From Rhizopus arrhizus (taxonomy: Eukaryota > Mucoromycota > Mucoromycetes > Mucorales > Rhizopodaceae), in assembly GCA_024220505.1 (NCBI GenBank), contig JAKZZE010000009.1, forward strand, positions 1,126,001 to 1,190,000: a stretch of 64,000 bases of DNA. Reading direction: 5' to 3'. How positions within the stretch are numbered: position 1 is the stretch's first letter; the number at the start of each line of letters is the position of its first letter. The position numbers were made by a program, and so were the translations under genes. The notes beneath the pieces are model-generated. The model made no database searches. It saw only the letters and a program-made list of their open reading frames with translations, and had not been told where the DNA came from. This document shows, in pieces, positions 32,081 to 45,376 of the stretch.

Positions 32081-33344
32081 ATGGTCCAATTACTCTCTTT
32101 ATCTTCCTCAATTGCTGCTCTCTTGCTAGTCTCTCTTGGAATTAACGACGTTGCGGCTGCTACTTGCGTTGTAAACCCTACTGGTGGTGATGATGCTTCT
32201 GCTATTACCAAAGCATTTGAAACCTGTAAGTCTGGTGGTACTGTATCTTTCCCTAAGGGCAAGAACTACAAGCTGAATAGCATGATTGAAATCCAAGGTC
32301 TCAAGAATGTCAACATTGACTTCCAAGGTCAAATAACTTTGGCTCCTTTCGACAGCAAATTCAAGGGTGGTAGTGCCTACATCAAGATTAAAGGTGATAA
32401 TGTTCGTTTGTCCGGTGGCGGTACCATTAATGGCAACGGTCAAACTTGGTAAGTATTTCACAGCGAAATGAAAATACATGAAGACACTCACCCATTTTGG
32501 ATTTAGGTACGATAAAGAAGACCGCACTGCTCCCACCGTCCTTCGTTTGAGTGTCACGAACTCTGTCTTTAGCAATTTCAATATCATCAATGCTCCTCGT
32601 GCTCATATGGGTGCTACTAATGCTGATAACCTTGTTATTGAAAAAGTTACACTCAAAACTGCCTCCAGCAGTAGCAAGCCCGCAAAGAACACTGACGCTT
32701 TGGACATCTCTTCTTCCAAGAACATTGTCTTCAGAGACTCTGAGCTCACTATTGGTGATGACTGTACTGCTATCAATGGCGGCGTTACTAATGTTACCTT
32801 GTCCAATATTGTCTGTAACGGTGGTCACGGCTTCAGTGTTGGCTCTCTTGGTAAGGGCGGTGCAACTGATACTGTCAAGACAGTTCGTGTCTTGGACTCT
32901 ACCTGTAATAACTGTCAGAATGGTGTCCGTGTCAAGACCTGGCCTGGTGGAAAGGGCTCTGTCTCAGATGTTGTTTACCGAAACGTTAAATTGAACAATG
33001 TTGAAAACCCTGTTATTGTAACCACTCACTATTGTGACAAGAACCAAATGTCTTACTGTACCAAAAACGCTGATAGCTCCTTGTCTATCACTGGTGTTAC
33101 TTTTGATAACATTTCTGGGTAAAAAAAAATACATTTGGCTGTTTATAAATATATTACTGATGCAATTTGCCTACATAGCTCTGTTACTGGTAAAAAACCT
33201 ATCATCAACATTGATTGTTCTACAAAGTCTCCTTGTAGCGGATTCACTCTTAACCAAGTCAATATCAAGAAGGCTTCTAGTACCCCAAAGAATGTCTGTA
33301 ATAACTTGACCGGTTCCAACAAGATTACTTACTGTTCCTCTTAA
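32081..33344 (+). CDS. Secreted polygalacturonase, glycoside hydrolase family 28
   Basis: It hydrolyses alpha-1,4 linkages of polygalacturonic acid in pectin, outside the cell. Three exons (32081-32448, 32507-33118, 33179-33344) give 381 aa. The first 26 residues are a signal peptide ([20 protein letters not shown], cut probably after NDVAA). The beta-helix carries the four GH28 active-site motifs in order: [29 protein letters not shown] and RVKTWPGG. Cys residues near the end ([17 protein letters not shown]) probably form disulfides. Codon use is C-ending and strong, as in highly expressed genes, unlike the neighbours. Whether it is endo- or exo-acting cannot be decided here. Confidence 0.95.
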
Positions 33345-33638
33345 ATATATCCCCATCACCGTCATTTATTTTAAAGAAATAAAGCAGAACCAATTGACAT
33401 TAACCGTCATTTCATTAAACACAAAAGCCTTGAGCGACAAAAAAAATTATATTTTATACTAACATTTGTATTCAACGTTCTATAAAAATACGGAGATTTT
33501 GAATATTGAATTGTACAAAATGTGAAGAATTCACTTTAAAATTTATGTGCATGCTTTGAATAAGGTACGGAAAATATAAGGTGTGTCATGCCAAAAAAGA
33601 TGTTACTATATATTAGTCTTATTTATTTACAAGATGTA

Positions 33639-35490
33639 TTAACAGACAGCAGTTGGTGCTTCTGTCCATAATGATTTACTAGATCTACGTTGAGGATTTG
33701 AAAGAGGTTTATAAAATGAACACGATGCTTTTTGTAATGGGGCAAGTAAAGGTGAGGAGGGTGGTGCAATAGGTTGTTGTATCCAGTGTTCTTCCTCTTC
33801 CTCTTCCTCTTCTTCCGTTTCTATATCTGACACCTGTTCTTCCTCAACCATTTCATATAATAGCATATATGGATTTGCAGACAAAACATCATCTAATGTA
33901 CATGCCTCGACATGCTCATCCGATATCTTGAACCAATTTGATTCATGATGTTTTAATACTGTTTGATCGTCAGAGCAGCTAGTACAGTGGCATTTTTCTG
34001 CTATCAATCTTCTTTTGTAAGCAATGAAATGGCCATAGTCGTGACTTCCATAATGAACCACAATGCTCATCAGCCGATACTTGATTGGAACAGCTGTGTG
34101 AAGAGGTGAGGAAATTGGTAAGTGGGGGTCAGTGGTGTTTAGGACACCATTTGTGCAGTATGGGCTCAAATCTAATATTTCAGGAAATTCGACTTGACAA
34201 GTATTTTTATAGATTTCCCCTGTACTGAGATCCAGGGAAGAGCGTGCCGTATGAAGACACAAGATCTTTGGTGATTTGGCAAACATAGCTTGCTTACTGG
34301 ATACACCCTTTGTCATACAAGCTGCTTCTTTCTCTTGTTCAATTAATCCCATTGAAAGTCTCTTTTCCAATTCTTGTTTAGTGTTTAACAGAATTTGATC
34401 TGAGGGGTTTTGTTCAAGTTTAGTATTTGTGTGACGAATAGTCTCAATTAGGGTGCATTTTCTACAAATGACATCGTTTAAAAACTCCATAGCAGTGAGT
34501 TGATGTAAACAGTCTTCTAGCGTTGTCTTAGCCTACACAAATAGAGTATAAGCAGAAGAAATTATATGATTAAATATCACAAATTTTTCTTTACATGATC
34601 AGGAAGCGTTAATTGTACATTGTTGAAAGAAAAATGACGAATAGCTTCCTTAAATGAGATAATTAGTATACAATGCATTACGATATTTTTGTGTAGTTAG
34701 TTACTGTATATCCACATTGCATACAAGATAATCTGTTAGCTAATAATCCTGTGAATGGACTCTCTGGCAGTTTAGAAGTACTGGTACTCGATAGTAATGA
34801 GGAAAGTCCTTGTTGACGACGTGCGAATTGATTTTCGTTATCAAGTGTTGTCGAAATAAGCTGAAATAATTCCTGTGCATCCTGCTGTTCTTTATTTATC
34901 AGACAATTTGACAAGATAGATACTAGCTCTGAAGGCTTAAAGGCTGTATTTGAAGGTCTAGATAATAACCGCAATGTTTTTAATAATGGTTTGCTGATAA
35001 ATAATGAAGCTGTCTTTTGGTTTATTTGATGCAAGTAACTGTGAAGCTTGGGTAAGGAAGATAATGACTTTGAATATACAAATGTGTTAATATTTATGCA
35101 AATCATTCGAGTAATAAATTTCTTTTTTACCTGCAATACAGAATTCAAGAAACATGAATTACCTGTATTAACTAAGCCTGATATGAGTAAATGGTTGTTT
35201 GTTGATGATAAACATATATCACTATCCATTATAATTTCCATATTATTGCTGTCTTCGTCTATTGTATTATATTTAAAGTTGGTATATAGTAAATTTGAAA
35301 TTTGGTCAAAGCCTCTTCTTGAACAAGCTTTTAAGAATGTAGCTTTATTGTTCTTCATAATGGCGTAGGTTGGTATAAGTATAAGAAAAAATCCAAAGAC
35401 AAATAAAAGCCACTGTATTATACTTGATGTATTGGTAATTGTGTACTGTAATGATTCAATTAATATCGCAGTACCAGTGATCGTAGTCAT
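33639..35490 (-). CDS. Membrane-anchored ubiquitin carboxyl-terminal hydrolase (Ubp1/USP30-like)
   Basis: A cysteine protease that removes ubiquitin. Four exons run from the ATG at 35490. The upstream frame to 35535 lacks an ATG. The N-terminus has a membrane span (IIQWLLFVFGFFLILIPTYA), which suggests ER or mitochondrial-outer-membrane anchoring as in Ubp1 and USP30. The Cys box is GLVNTGNSCFLNSVLQ, followed across an intron by SLSSLPKLHSYLHQ. Next come QQDAQELFQLI and a zinc CxxC (LSCMQCGYT), with the partner CRKC downstream. The His box is HYGSHDYGHFIAYKRR, followed by NWFKISDEHVEAC. An acidic run and a short tail end the protein. It converges with the GH28 gene. Confidence 0.9.
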
Positions 35491-35549
35491 TGTAGAAAAA
35501 AATTGAAAAAGCAAAAAATGAAGCCAGTAACTCAACTAATGCGGACTTG

Positions 35550-38446
35550 TGATCGGCAAAAACAATAATATCTTTGTTTCTGCTTAAATTTTGCTGAATA
35601 TTGCTGTGCATTATAGCATGAAGTTTGCTGTACAGCTTTACTTTACAAATTTACTTTAGTTCTTTTAATCCACATCTAAGACTATCTTTGAAGTATTCCT
35701 TTATAAATACTTATTTGTGTTTATGGTGGATCATGTGGCTTTGCAATGTTTAGGCAGTAATTTTTGTTTCTGGAATTGCTGGAAAAGAGGCACAGGAGTG
35801 AATCTATTTAATAGCAAAAACAAATAAAGATAAAAAAGAGAAAAGATGAAAGTGTAAAGAGTAGTTTGAGTGTATGAAAGGCTTTAGAAAAACAGCAACT
35901 GAATGGCTCTTCTTTCTGAAAACCGTAGTATTTTGTGCATTCTTAGATTTACATATTTTTTGAGTTGATAGCTTGACTAACTATAAATTAAGTAATTCCA
36001 TTTCATTTTCTTAAGAAACTTTTGACATCACGTTTGACTATGTCTTCATTCTGTTTGCAACTATTTATCTTGTTGGTAAAAACCAAGACAGGGCCTTTTT
36101 TACATATTGAAAGCTTAGTCAAGTGCTGTAAATTAAATGGCTATTTTACTGTTTTAGAACAGCAACAACTGAGTTATAGTTTACTTGAGGTAGGAGGCAG
36201 GGTATGTTGGGTAATGAGACATTTAATTCATTGTTTGATAGCATGAATTTACCAAGAATATAGAAACAAGGTGTAAATTGATAAACCTCATCTAGTCATT
36301 TATTTAGCTTATATTTGAAAGACTTTTAGTGGGATTTTCTATGCATGCAGGATACATCTTTCACTATTCTTTTATCTTTTCCTTACTGGCCCTTCTCCTA
36401 CTCACATATCAAGTTAAAGAGATCAAGATTGGTTGAGTCGTGTCGAATGGTACTCATTAGCTATTAAAAGCGGTTACAAAAAATTTGCCAAATTTGTTGA
36501 TTTAAATTCATTCTCCAGTCTTATTAAACATGCTATCCTTTTTTATCAGCTTTGCTTGATAAAATAAATACAGTTAGCATTCAGTGGCGGCATTGTAGTA
36601 AATCAAGATATCCTAAAGCATGCACATGAAAGGCCATCTCCTCGCTATGCAGGCTCTAATATACAATTAGGAAATTTTAATCTGGTTCCTTCCTCAATAA
36701 ACATGTTCTTAAAAAGCTGCAATAGTTCTTCGGATTGTCTTATAAATATTATTTGAGAATTTTCTTTATATTCACTTAATACTGCTGGTACTTTCCAATG
36801 GCCTTTCTTGTTTAGATGAATTATAACCCAACAGATGGCGTAATCAAGTTTTTGGGTAGTTTATAGTGTATCTTGAGCTCGAGGACAGATTTTAAAATAA
36901 GTTACGATGTGATTTTTGGTGTAACATTTTTACGATAAAAGGAGGATAAATTCTCTTTTGAATGAATAGATGTGCTAGGCACAATATTTTGTATATAATG
37001 GTTTATTGATAATGTCATTTATTTGTAATTTCCAAAAAGAAATCCCTACGCACACATTGTACGTGACACACATTACATATAGTAAGCATATGATGAATAG
37101 CGCCATATTCTTGTGTGTGAAGTACATGATAAGAAACAAAAACCGTGTCTTACGCAAAAATTGCAAAATCAAAAAAGTTTATATTAAGGCAACTATTGAC
37201 CTCAGTAAAAAATAAAATAAAATAGAGCTTTGTAGCAAATATTGTTTAATGCTTATTTAAACTAGGACCGCAAAATATATATCAATATTATGGATTTATC
37301 ATAATCTACTGTACCTTATTTGAGTACAGAAAGGAAACAAGTTGATGCTGAAAGTACTTAATTGGTTCGTGTATAAAAGCGAAATAATACATGAATAATA
37401 AAGATGGTTGAAAAATACCATGTCAAACAATCGTATCGCCGACTATGGCGGTGTCTAACAGATTTATTAAATTCTTCACAATCATACTATGCATGTAGTT
37501 GTTAAATGTGAGAGCATTTGAACTCTAGAGATAAATGTATTAGCGTACTGCCTACCTCTAAAGATGCTTGTCATCATGTTCAAGACTATTATATTGCTTA
37601 AGGCATGTTATGTCGGATATTCTAAGGAAGCATCAATTTAAGTTATTCACTATCAATACCCAAGAACTCAATGTACCAGTCAGTGTAGGCTAAATTAGGG
37701 AGAGTAAGAAAGCATTAAATCAGAAGGTGTTAATAGCCGAAGAATACTTAGGTATTCAACATAATTTAATTGAACTACAGGACTTATTGAGCTCAGCGAT
37801 TTTTTGTATATTACAAAGGCTTATAAAGCCTCACGTTAGTAGATAAATTGACTTGAGGTTTGACCACACTCATACCGATATCATTCAAGAATTTAGGAAA
37901 CCTTAATTGGATCTCAGTAATTCAAAAAAAAAACCGTCCCTTTTTGCGCTCAAATCGCTATTGACTGATTTTCGGCCAATACCAAAGTAAATAACAGATG
38001 ACAGGTCAGGGTCCCCCCTTATGCAAATATGTTTTCCGTTCAAATAAAAAAATTTTTTTTGTAGCCTGTGTAGATCAATTAATATGTATACTCGAAAAAA
38101 TTTAAAAGCTTCCTTTTTTCCTTTACTTTTTCCTCTTTCTACTCCTTTTTTCTTCTTTTTCTTCTTCTTTTTTTCCCTTTAATTAATTGCTTTATAATTG
38201 AAACTGTTTGTTTTTTGTTTTTTTTTTTTTTATTTTTTTCTCAGAACTCTGGTATGATTTCTTTGCGTTTACAAAAGTGCAATTATAATTATCGGAGTAG
38301 ACTTTAATACTTTGCCTTAACATTTATTGTATAAAAAATCAAAAAAAAAGTTACATATTTCGTTCATATATTCCCTCCCTTCCTCCCTTTTATTTATTCT
38401 TCTACATACACATCTATATATACTATTAGATATATAGATACATTCG
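35550..38446. other. Long intergenic region with possible coding relics
   Basis: No intact gene. Broken coding-like stretches occur on the plus strand at 36.42-36.70 kb (DWLSRVEWYSLAIKSGYKKF) and 37.6-37.85 kb (KLFTINTQELNVPVSV). I cannot assign them to a family. The last 400 bp are very T-rich and form the promoter of the copper-fist gene. Confidence 0.4.
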
Positions 38447-38455
38447 TATAAATAG
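38447..38455 (+). promoter_or_regulatory. TATA box of the copper-fist gene
   Basis: TATAAATAG lies about 50 bp upstream of the ATG at 38500, after a long pyrimidine tract. Confidence 0.55.
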
Positions 38456-38499
38456 TACCTTCACAAAGAATCAACTTATTGTTTTTAAAAAGAAATAAA

Positions 38500-40074
38500 A
38501 TGTACATCAACAGTATAAAATACGCTTGCTCAACTTGTATTAAGGTATGCCAATTTAAATAAAATTATCTGTATGAATTGAATGTAACTCTTATTAAAGG
38601 GCCATCGTTCTTCAAGTTGTAATCATGTTGATCGTCCACTATTTGAAATTCGTAAAAAAGGTCGGCCAGTATCTCAATGTACTTATTGTAGAGACCTTCG
38701 CAAAACAAAGCAAGTACATATCAAATGTGTTTGCACTAGTAAAAAAGGTATAGTTTCTTGAGAAAGAAGAACTTTTTTCATAATTTTCCAAATATGTATA
38801 TATTTACTCTTTATATTAAAGGTGATCAACAACAGCAACAACCTATATTCATATATCGAAATAATAGCAATAATAATAATAATAATAATTCAAACAAGCA
38901 AACTCAGTGTTTAACTCACAGTAACAGTGATACTACACAAGGTAGCCTATGCACTTGCTCTTCTGCCATGGATGCTCCTATGGTACGAGCATCTTCTGAA
39001 GGGCAACCCAGTCTTTCACTTAATAACTTGAAAGAACTTGTTCAAGAATCCTCAATACCAATCCTACCATACACAACTCCACTGGCTATCAAAGAAGAGA
39101 CTCCTTATTCTTGGGCGCTGGTCACTTCCCCGTCTTTAAATCATGCTGAATTACCTCATGCATCTATCTCTTCTACTGTTGCTGCACAAAAGAGCAAAGA
39201 AAACACCAATCTTCACCTTGGATTCATTTTTCAAAAGCCTCCTAGTGCAAACAGAATTCTGGATGGTCAGCCAAGGGTCTGCAGACGTCGTTCAACAAAG
39301 AAAAACCCAAATTCTTGTTGTTCTACACCTACAAGGTCCTTGAACGCAAATGCAAATTATGATACAATAATGAATGTAGACTCCTTCACAGGGCTCTCAA
39401 CCCCACCTCCTTCCTCTTCTGTATCTTCTTCGGAACCAGTGGATATGCAGTTCGATTATCTCACACAGCAGCTTAAGGTTTTATCAAACCATGAAAACAA
39501 TCAAAAACTAATGGATGAAGGCTTGGCTAATGCAGAAGAGCTTACGGCTATATTGAATAATGTGTTTCATAAAGAAGACGAGTCATCTATGGTTAATAGT
39601 ATGCTTCAGGATAACCAGATTTTGGCTACGGTTCCAAACAACCTCTCTCCTTTATCTCATGCTCCTCCTCTTGTAAATGCGCATCCTCAACAATCTCCTG
39701 CTGGTACTCCTAATATCAATCGGTCTCACTGTGGTAGTTTTGTCCCTAGTTCTAACTGTTACAGACCAGCAGGCAGTTCCGGAGGTGAATCGGTCGTGAT
39801 CACAATTACGCCACTGGTAACCCATAACAAAGAAGAACATCAGAAGCAGCAGGAGTATCATTCAACAACCACACGTATTGTTACTTGTTATTGCGGTAGC
39901 TCGTGTACCTGTCCTGGTTGCCTGGTGCATCCTGGTAATTTCTTTTTGGGGAGTGACCCCTACTCTGGTCCTTTGGTGAATGCTTCTTCTTCCGCGTCTT
40001 CCAGTTACGGTTCGGACGATGAGGACATTTCTTCCATTTACAGTAATCATAATAACGTTGATTTTTCGTTTTGA
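38500..40074 (+). CDS. Copper-fist transcription factor (Cuf1/Mac1/Ace1 family)
   Basis: A copper-responsive DNA-binding activator. Exons 38500-38544, 38600-38747 and 38822-40074 give 481 aa. The first exon encodes only 15 residues. The copper fist is assembled across two splices: zinc ligands Cys10, Cys13, Cys22 and His24 (KYACSTCIKGHRSSSCNH), the minor-groove KKGRP motif, then CTYCRDLRK and KCVC. A poly-Asn/Gln stretch follows, then a long Ser/Pro-rich middle. Near the C-terminus is CYCGSSCTCPGCLVHPG (C-x-C-x3-C-x-C-x2-C-x2-H), the copper-sensing pattern of Mac1 and Cuf1 rather than Ace1. That favours a role in copper-uptake genes under starvation (inference). Confidence 0.93.
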
Positions 40075-40366
40075 TTGTAAATACGCTTCTCTTTACAATA
40101 AAAAAAAGTATACAAGCTGATTGTATACATGTGTATATGTAACTTTTCTTTATTCTGAGGCATTTTTTATGATTTCTTCTATTCTTGCGCCGCTTTGTGT
40201 AAAATGTCACGTAAGACAGTGGAATGAATGAAACACAAAAAAGCTAATTTATTGCGATTATCACTTGACGTATAGTTCAGCTTGAATAGCTTTTGATGCT
40301 GAGCCAAATACAGTGAGAATGGTAAGTTTTGTCACTTTGAGAAAATTAAATGTCCGTAACAAAAAT

Positions 40367-41862
40367 AAAATAAATGTCAAACGTTACACACACTTCGACG
40401 AAAACAACTGTACTAATAATGCCACCTGGCTCTACTAATCCAACCAACATTACGACTGCAACGAGTTCTCTGACTCTAGAGGAAATAGCAGACTTGCTTG
40501 TAAAGTTTGAAAGCTGCCGCAAAGTATTAGCTTGCCCTCAATGTACGAAAAAAGGAGTCTTTCGCCGCAATGGCAGTACTAAATCTGAGCCTCCACAACC
40601 TGTTTTTCGCTGCAATGGCTGTGAAGTCAGCTATCGAGCTGCTACTATGAGATCCATTGTCCTTTCTTGCCTTCCTGCTTCCTCTCACATGTCTCCCATT
40701 GAGGAGAATATCGAAACTTCCAGACGCAATAATGAAGCTCCGACCAGCTCACAGAACTCACCCAGTGAAGATATCCACACTCTGTTAATCATGATCCAAT
40801 GCCTCACCAACGAGCTTGCCGCTGCCAGATCCGAAATCGAACAGCTTCGTGCAACTACCGTAGAGTAACAAACCCGGGGATCCCATACGTGACTTTTGGA
40901 CAAATGAGCTACAAGCTGCCATTGATTTTAGGGAACTCTGCTACAGAAAATGGCGTAAGGCACAGGGTCTCAACAAGCTACACTACTGGTTACAACACCA
41001 AGAAGCTCGTGCTACTGTCAGGCGACTAATCACCCAACGTCGAAGAGCTACTTGGAAGGATTTCTGTAAGCGACTTGCATCTTGCGACTATACCAAAGCA
41101 ATCTCGAAGATCAGTCGTATTCGCAAAAACCGTACGCTGAAACCTACCTTCTCGACACCGGAAGGCCCGCAACATGCTGCTGACACAATGGCAAGTCACT
41201 TAGAGACAATCTTTTCAGGTGCCCATCAAAGGACAATGCAGTGCAACGAAATTACTACTACTCCAGCCTTACCTTTCGCTGTAGAATGTCCCATTACTGC
41301 GGACGACATATCCTCAGCTATTCGATCACTGCCTGTTAAGAAGGTCCCCGGGGTAGATCACTTGTGTATTGAAATGTTACACCCTCTATAGCATCTCTTA
41401 TAGCCGCTTCTTCTCCACCTGTTTCAATTGAATTGGGCCTGGTCCTATGTCCCTCAGCCTTGGCGTATCGCACAGGTCGTCCCAATCCATAAAGAAGGCT
41501 CTCCATCAGACCCAGGTAACTACCGTCCAATCAGCTCAACTACAATTTTTAGAAAAATCCTGGAACGTTGTATACAACATACATTGAGAAGCGAAGGGTC
41601 ACCACTGGATATAGCGCAAGGAGATTTTCGTGAATCTCGTAGTGCCTTGGACCAAGCTATATGTCTTTCTGAAATCTGTCAAATACTGCGCTCACAATTC
41701 CGCATCACTCCGGTCTTAGCATTTCTAGATATCAAGTCTGCCTATGATACGGTCAACCGCAACTTTATTTGGGAAACTCTCAGTCAATATATCTCGCCTC
41801 CTTTACTAGGCCTATTACGTAATCTTTTCGATGATGTCCAAATCGAAGTACTACTCTCTATC
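40367..41862 (+). pseudogene. LINE-A copy 2: internally deleted and 3'-truncated
   Basis: The leader (ACGTTACACACACTTCGACG) and ORF1 start MPPG at 40422 align with copy 1. The zinc ribbon (CPQCTKKG ... CNGCE) and coiled coil follow to a stop near 40868. Sequence then jumps directly to ORF2 at the DFW...RELCYRKWRKAQG region, so the endonuclease domain is gone. RT motifs continue (VPIHKEGSPSDPGNYRPIS, AFLDIKSAYDTVNR) with TAG codons near 41390 and 41403. Homology stops at 41862 before the YADD box. The element is inactive. I found no target-site duplication. Confidence 0.85.
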
Positions 41863-42239
41863 TAATCCAAACAAAACCCTTATCTTTCACCACAATTTAG
41901 AAACTGAAACTATAAGCTTGACATGTGAAGCTGTAACAAATAGAGAAAGTTAAAATAAAAACTTTTATTTCGATAATAAAAACATTAGTAAAAACATTAT
42001 TCTTGTTGTTTCTTTCGTTTTTGGATATGATGGTAAGAGGATTTTAGACTGTCAGATGATTTATATAATTGAAACAAACCTTCTGCTTTGCCTCTGTTAA
42101 ATATAAGTTTCCAGTCTTTATTTTTTCCTGGCTTGCTCAAACTTTCAATACATAGAGCATCTTCAGTAGTATATGTCTTTGTTGCAACACTATTCTCTTC
42201 CCTTGTATTATCCTCTTCCAAATCTTTTTGTATTTGTTG

Positions 42240-43800
42240 AATCGCAAGTATTCCTTTTTCTGCACAATTCTTTGTTTTTTGTTGATGCTGTCTACTCGAT
42301 TATCGTTTTCTTCAATTATTTGCGCAAATATTCTTTTAGCTTGATTTCTTAATTCTTTTATGGTCTTCTCTTGACAGAATCTCTTTCGCAGTAGAAGATA
42401 ATAACATTAAGGCTGCATCTGACCTATGATGCTCTGGAATTTGATATAGTTCGTGACGAGTAAGAAAGAGCCCTTGGGCGATCATAGGATCCAATGTTCC
42501 TTAATTTAAGTGATTAGACACAGCATTAGCAGTCAGTAGCACACATTGTTTGCCCCAAAACTTGCAGCTTGCTTCGAGTAGAAATCCATTTCTACTGATG
42601 GTAAATTCTCTTTGGAAATCAGCACTTGAGAAAGATTTGGTTACAATTACAAGAATAATGGGCAGTACTTTGTAGCGTTTATAAGTATGAGATGCATATT
42701 TTATAAGCCTCAGCATAAAATCTTGATCAACCTGATATTGAAGTGACAAAGTCGGATTTTGGTCGATGATCGCCTTTGATACCTTTTTGATTTTTAAAGC
42801 TTATTTTGTATTCAAAAGATGCTCCTTTTCATGGCGATTCGAATGGTATGCTTTTCGGTGTGGTTAGATAACTCTAACAGACGTTATTGAAGAAAATGTA
42901 AAGGAAAATAAAGGGAAAGGAAAATAAAGGGAAAGGAAAATAATCAGCTTGACCACATTGGAAACTGAATAGACACACGTCATAATTGGCAACATTATTT
43001 TCCTTACCTATTATTTTCTACCCTCACAGAATACACCAAGAAGACGATCTCTGGACGCATTATTCACCCAATGTGCCAGCACACTAAACAGAAAAGAACA
43101 CCATAAAAATCAACATGAAAACGGATACTCAATTGATACATTATTTACTTTATTTATCAAAATCACCATAATCCTCTTTACAATTGTATATTTTCCCCAG
43201 TTACCTTATTTTAATATGTTATTCCAAAGCATCTATTGTTGTAAAGTAATAAACAAAAGGCTTTCTTCCCACTAAAATTAATTTTGGGTGCCGAGTAAAT
43301 TCTTTTTGCACGTTCAAGCAATTGAAGTCAAGAACTAGTTTTATTGTTAATCTTGCTGTTATTGTACATTAATAGTCTCTTACAGTCTTCTATTAATTGG
43401 TTTCTGTTATCACTTCACCGTATAGCGAAACTAGACATAACATACATATTAGCAACTGTCAGAAGTTCAATTAATATTGATGGCAGTGATTCTGTTGTTT
43501 TAATTGGCGACGCGTAAACTACATCCGACCTGCTACCATCAGTCCATTCAGTTTGGGCTGCGACATAGCTATTGGCAGGAATACTTGTATCTATAGACGA
43601 TCTGTGTGTTAAATATATACCGCATCTTTATACAAGTAATAAAATACACTACCAACTAGAGGGTGAACAACCAGATTTATGATTTTTGGATCACTTAGTA
43701 ACAATTTACTCATGAGATCTTCATCAGGCTTCCACTTCAAAGGCAGGATGAGATCTTCTTTATCTTTCGCTAAAATTGAATGAGCTTCTTAATTAGTCTA
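42240..43800 (-). pseudogene. Relic resembling PD-(D/E)XK (Rpn-like) nuclease genes
   Basis: Two separated homology blocks lie on one strand. The N-terminal block (43.4-43.8 kb) reads LILPLKWKPDEDL and DGSRSDVVYA, then LPSILIE, a possible D...E nuclease core. The C-terminal block (42.3-42.87 kb) reads QYQVDQDFMLRLIKYASHTY, then VLPIILVIVTKSF and FWGKQCVLLTANAVSNHL. The latter resembles the palm of Rpn/transposase_31-type nucleases (hydrophobic strand after a helix with RLIKYA). The blocks are split by about 500 bp that probably includes an insertion and a short tandem repeat (about 42900-42942). Stops and frameshifts make it a pseudogene. The family assignment is inferred from pattern only. 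Confidence 0.4.
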
Positions 43801-43849
43801 GTTTTTTATACAATCGAAAACCTAATTTGTTTATTTACAATTTTGAGTG

Positions 43850-45376
43850 GAAAAAGAGGAGGAAATGACCAAAAAGTTTATATGTCACCGTCACCGTCAC
43901 CGTTTCCTTCTATTATTAATCTTGCCATGTGCTGCTCAAGGTGATTAGTCTAAGGTGAGCAAGAACATGCTAGAAAATATGTTATGATAATGTGATGGAT
44001 AGGTGTCTATTAATATCAAAAATATATATTAATGAATCCTCAGCACATCTTTCCTTTTTCAAAATCTGCTTTAGAATGTGAACATTTTACATTTAATCAC
44101 AAGCAAATTTTAGTGAAATCAAAAAATACATATCATTTTTAGGTCAATTTGATTTAACTTATTCTGACATTTCTTTTATTTCAAAAGGACAAAGTTTTTA
44201 GACATAAAGGGACAATCATTTTCGGCTTAGTGCCATTAATTTTTGTTTAAACATGATATTTTATTTATGGTTCAAATGAGCCCAACATTTATTTTTTTCT
44301 TACGGACATTTAATTTTCTCAAAGTGACAAAATCATATTTTGAGTTGTTCCTGGGAAATCAAGATGATGTTACATTGTTTTGTAATGTGGGCTACACAGG
44401 CATATGATTGTTACAAAAAAGACAGGATGAGGCAGAAGAACATTGTGGCTTAAATAAAAAAAAAACCTCAATACGAATTTATCCTTTCTTGTAGATATGA
44501 AACAAGACAGAAAAAAGTTATATTTACTCACAAATATGAAAACATTGATGTACATTGACATAATGGGTTATCCCTCTTTATATCTCTCTTTCTCCATTTC
44601 CTTTTTTTTTTCCTTCTTATTTTGGAGAGGGGACACGTTAGGCCATCACTATATATCTTCATTAAATAAACGTTGTGCACCTGAGTAACCCTCAAAATAC
44701 AAAGTGGCCGAAATCAAAAAAAAAAAAGAAAAACAAACTATTTTAAGCATGTATAGTCCATTTTCAATAAACTTTTCTATAAAAAGCAAAGAACACAGAA
44801 AATGCTGTTACAAGATATTTTAAAGAAAGATTTAGATGCTTGCAATAACTCTATAAAATACAGCTTTGGTTACTATAAAGGATCACGCTTCTTTTACCAT
44901 TTACATCATTTTTTTTAGTACAGGGCGTACGGTCCCAAATGGCGGATTTTCAAAATTCAATCTAGGATTTATACAGATTATTTAGATATTCGTTATTATT
45001 CTGTATAGAGACTCACTGAAGTATTATTTTATTCCTTTTAATTCACTTAACTGATGTATTTAAAAATAATAGAGCGTAAAATGATAGCAAAATATTTTTT
45101 TTTTCTTTATTACGCCGGGAATTTTTTGCACAGTGCCCGTAAAAAACAAATAACTGTAGTCAGAGTTTGATAATGTGGTCTTGAATTTATCTTGCAAAAG
45201 TGGGTGTTGGAAAGGGGTTGGGAGGCCTGACTTAGCGTAACAATTCTCTTTTAGAGCATTACTGATTAGGATTGAATGTCCAGTTGTATGGTTGCAGATA
45301 GTTTGCCACGACTATTTGTATAATGCGTGGAACGGCGAATATTACCTAATATTTTAATGTTAGTAAGGATCTAGGG

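Noticed and set aside
32126..32828. Long antisense ORFs over the polygalacturonase gene
   Set aside because: They mirror the strongly biased codons of GH28 and have no family features; shadows of the real gene.
40874..40884. CCCGGGGATCC string resembling a SmaI-BamHI cloning polylinker at the copy 2 junction
   Set aside because: Alignment with copy 3 shows GATCC belongs to ORF2 (AGATCCATTACGCGAC) and the left part to ORF1; it is a chance result of the deletion.
42900..42942. Tandem repeat (unit about 16 bp, AAAGGGAAAGGAAAAT)
   Set aside because: Only about 2.5 purine-rich units; ordinary low complexity, not a CRISPR or functional array.
44931..45160. Possible short inverted-repeat transposon (TACAGGGCGTACGG ... 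GCACAGTGCCCGTAA)
   Set aside because: The two ends share only a few bases and no TA duplication or internal gene is evident.
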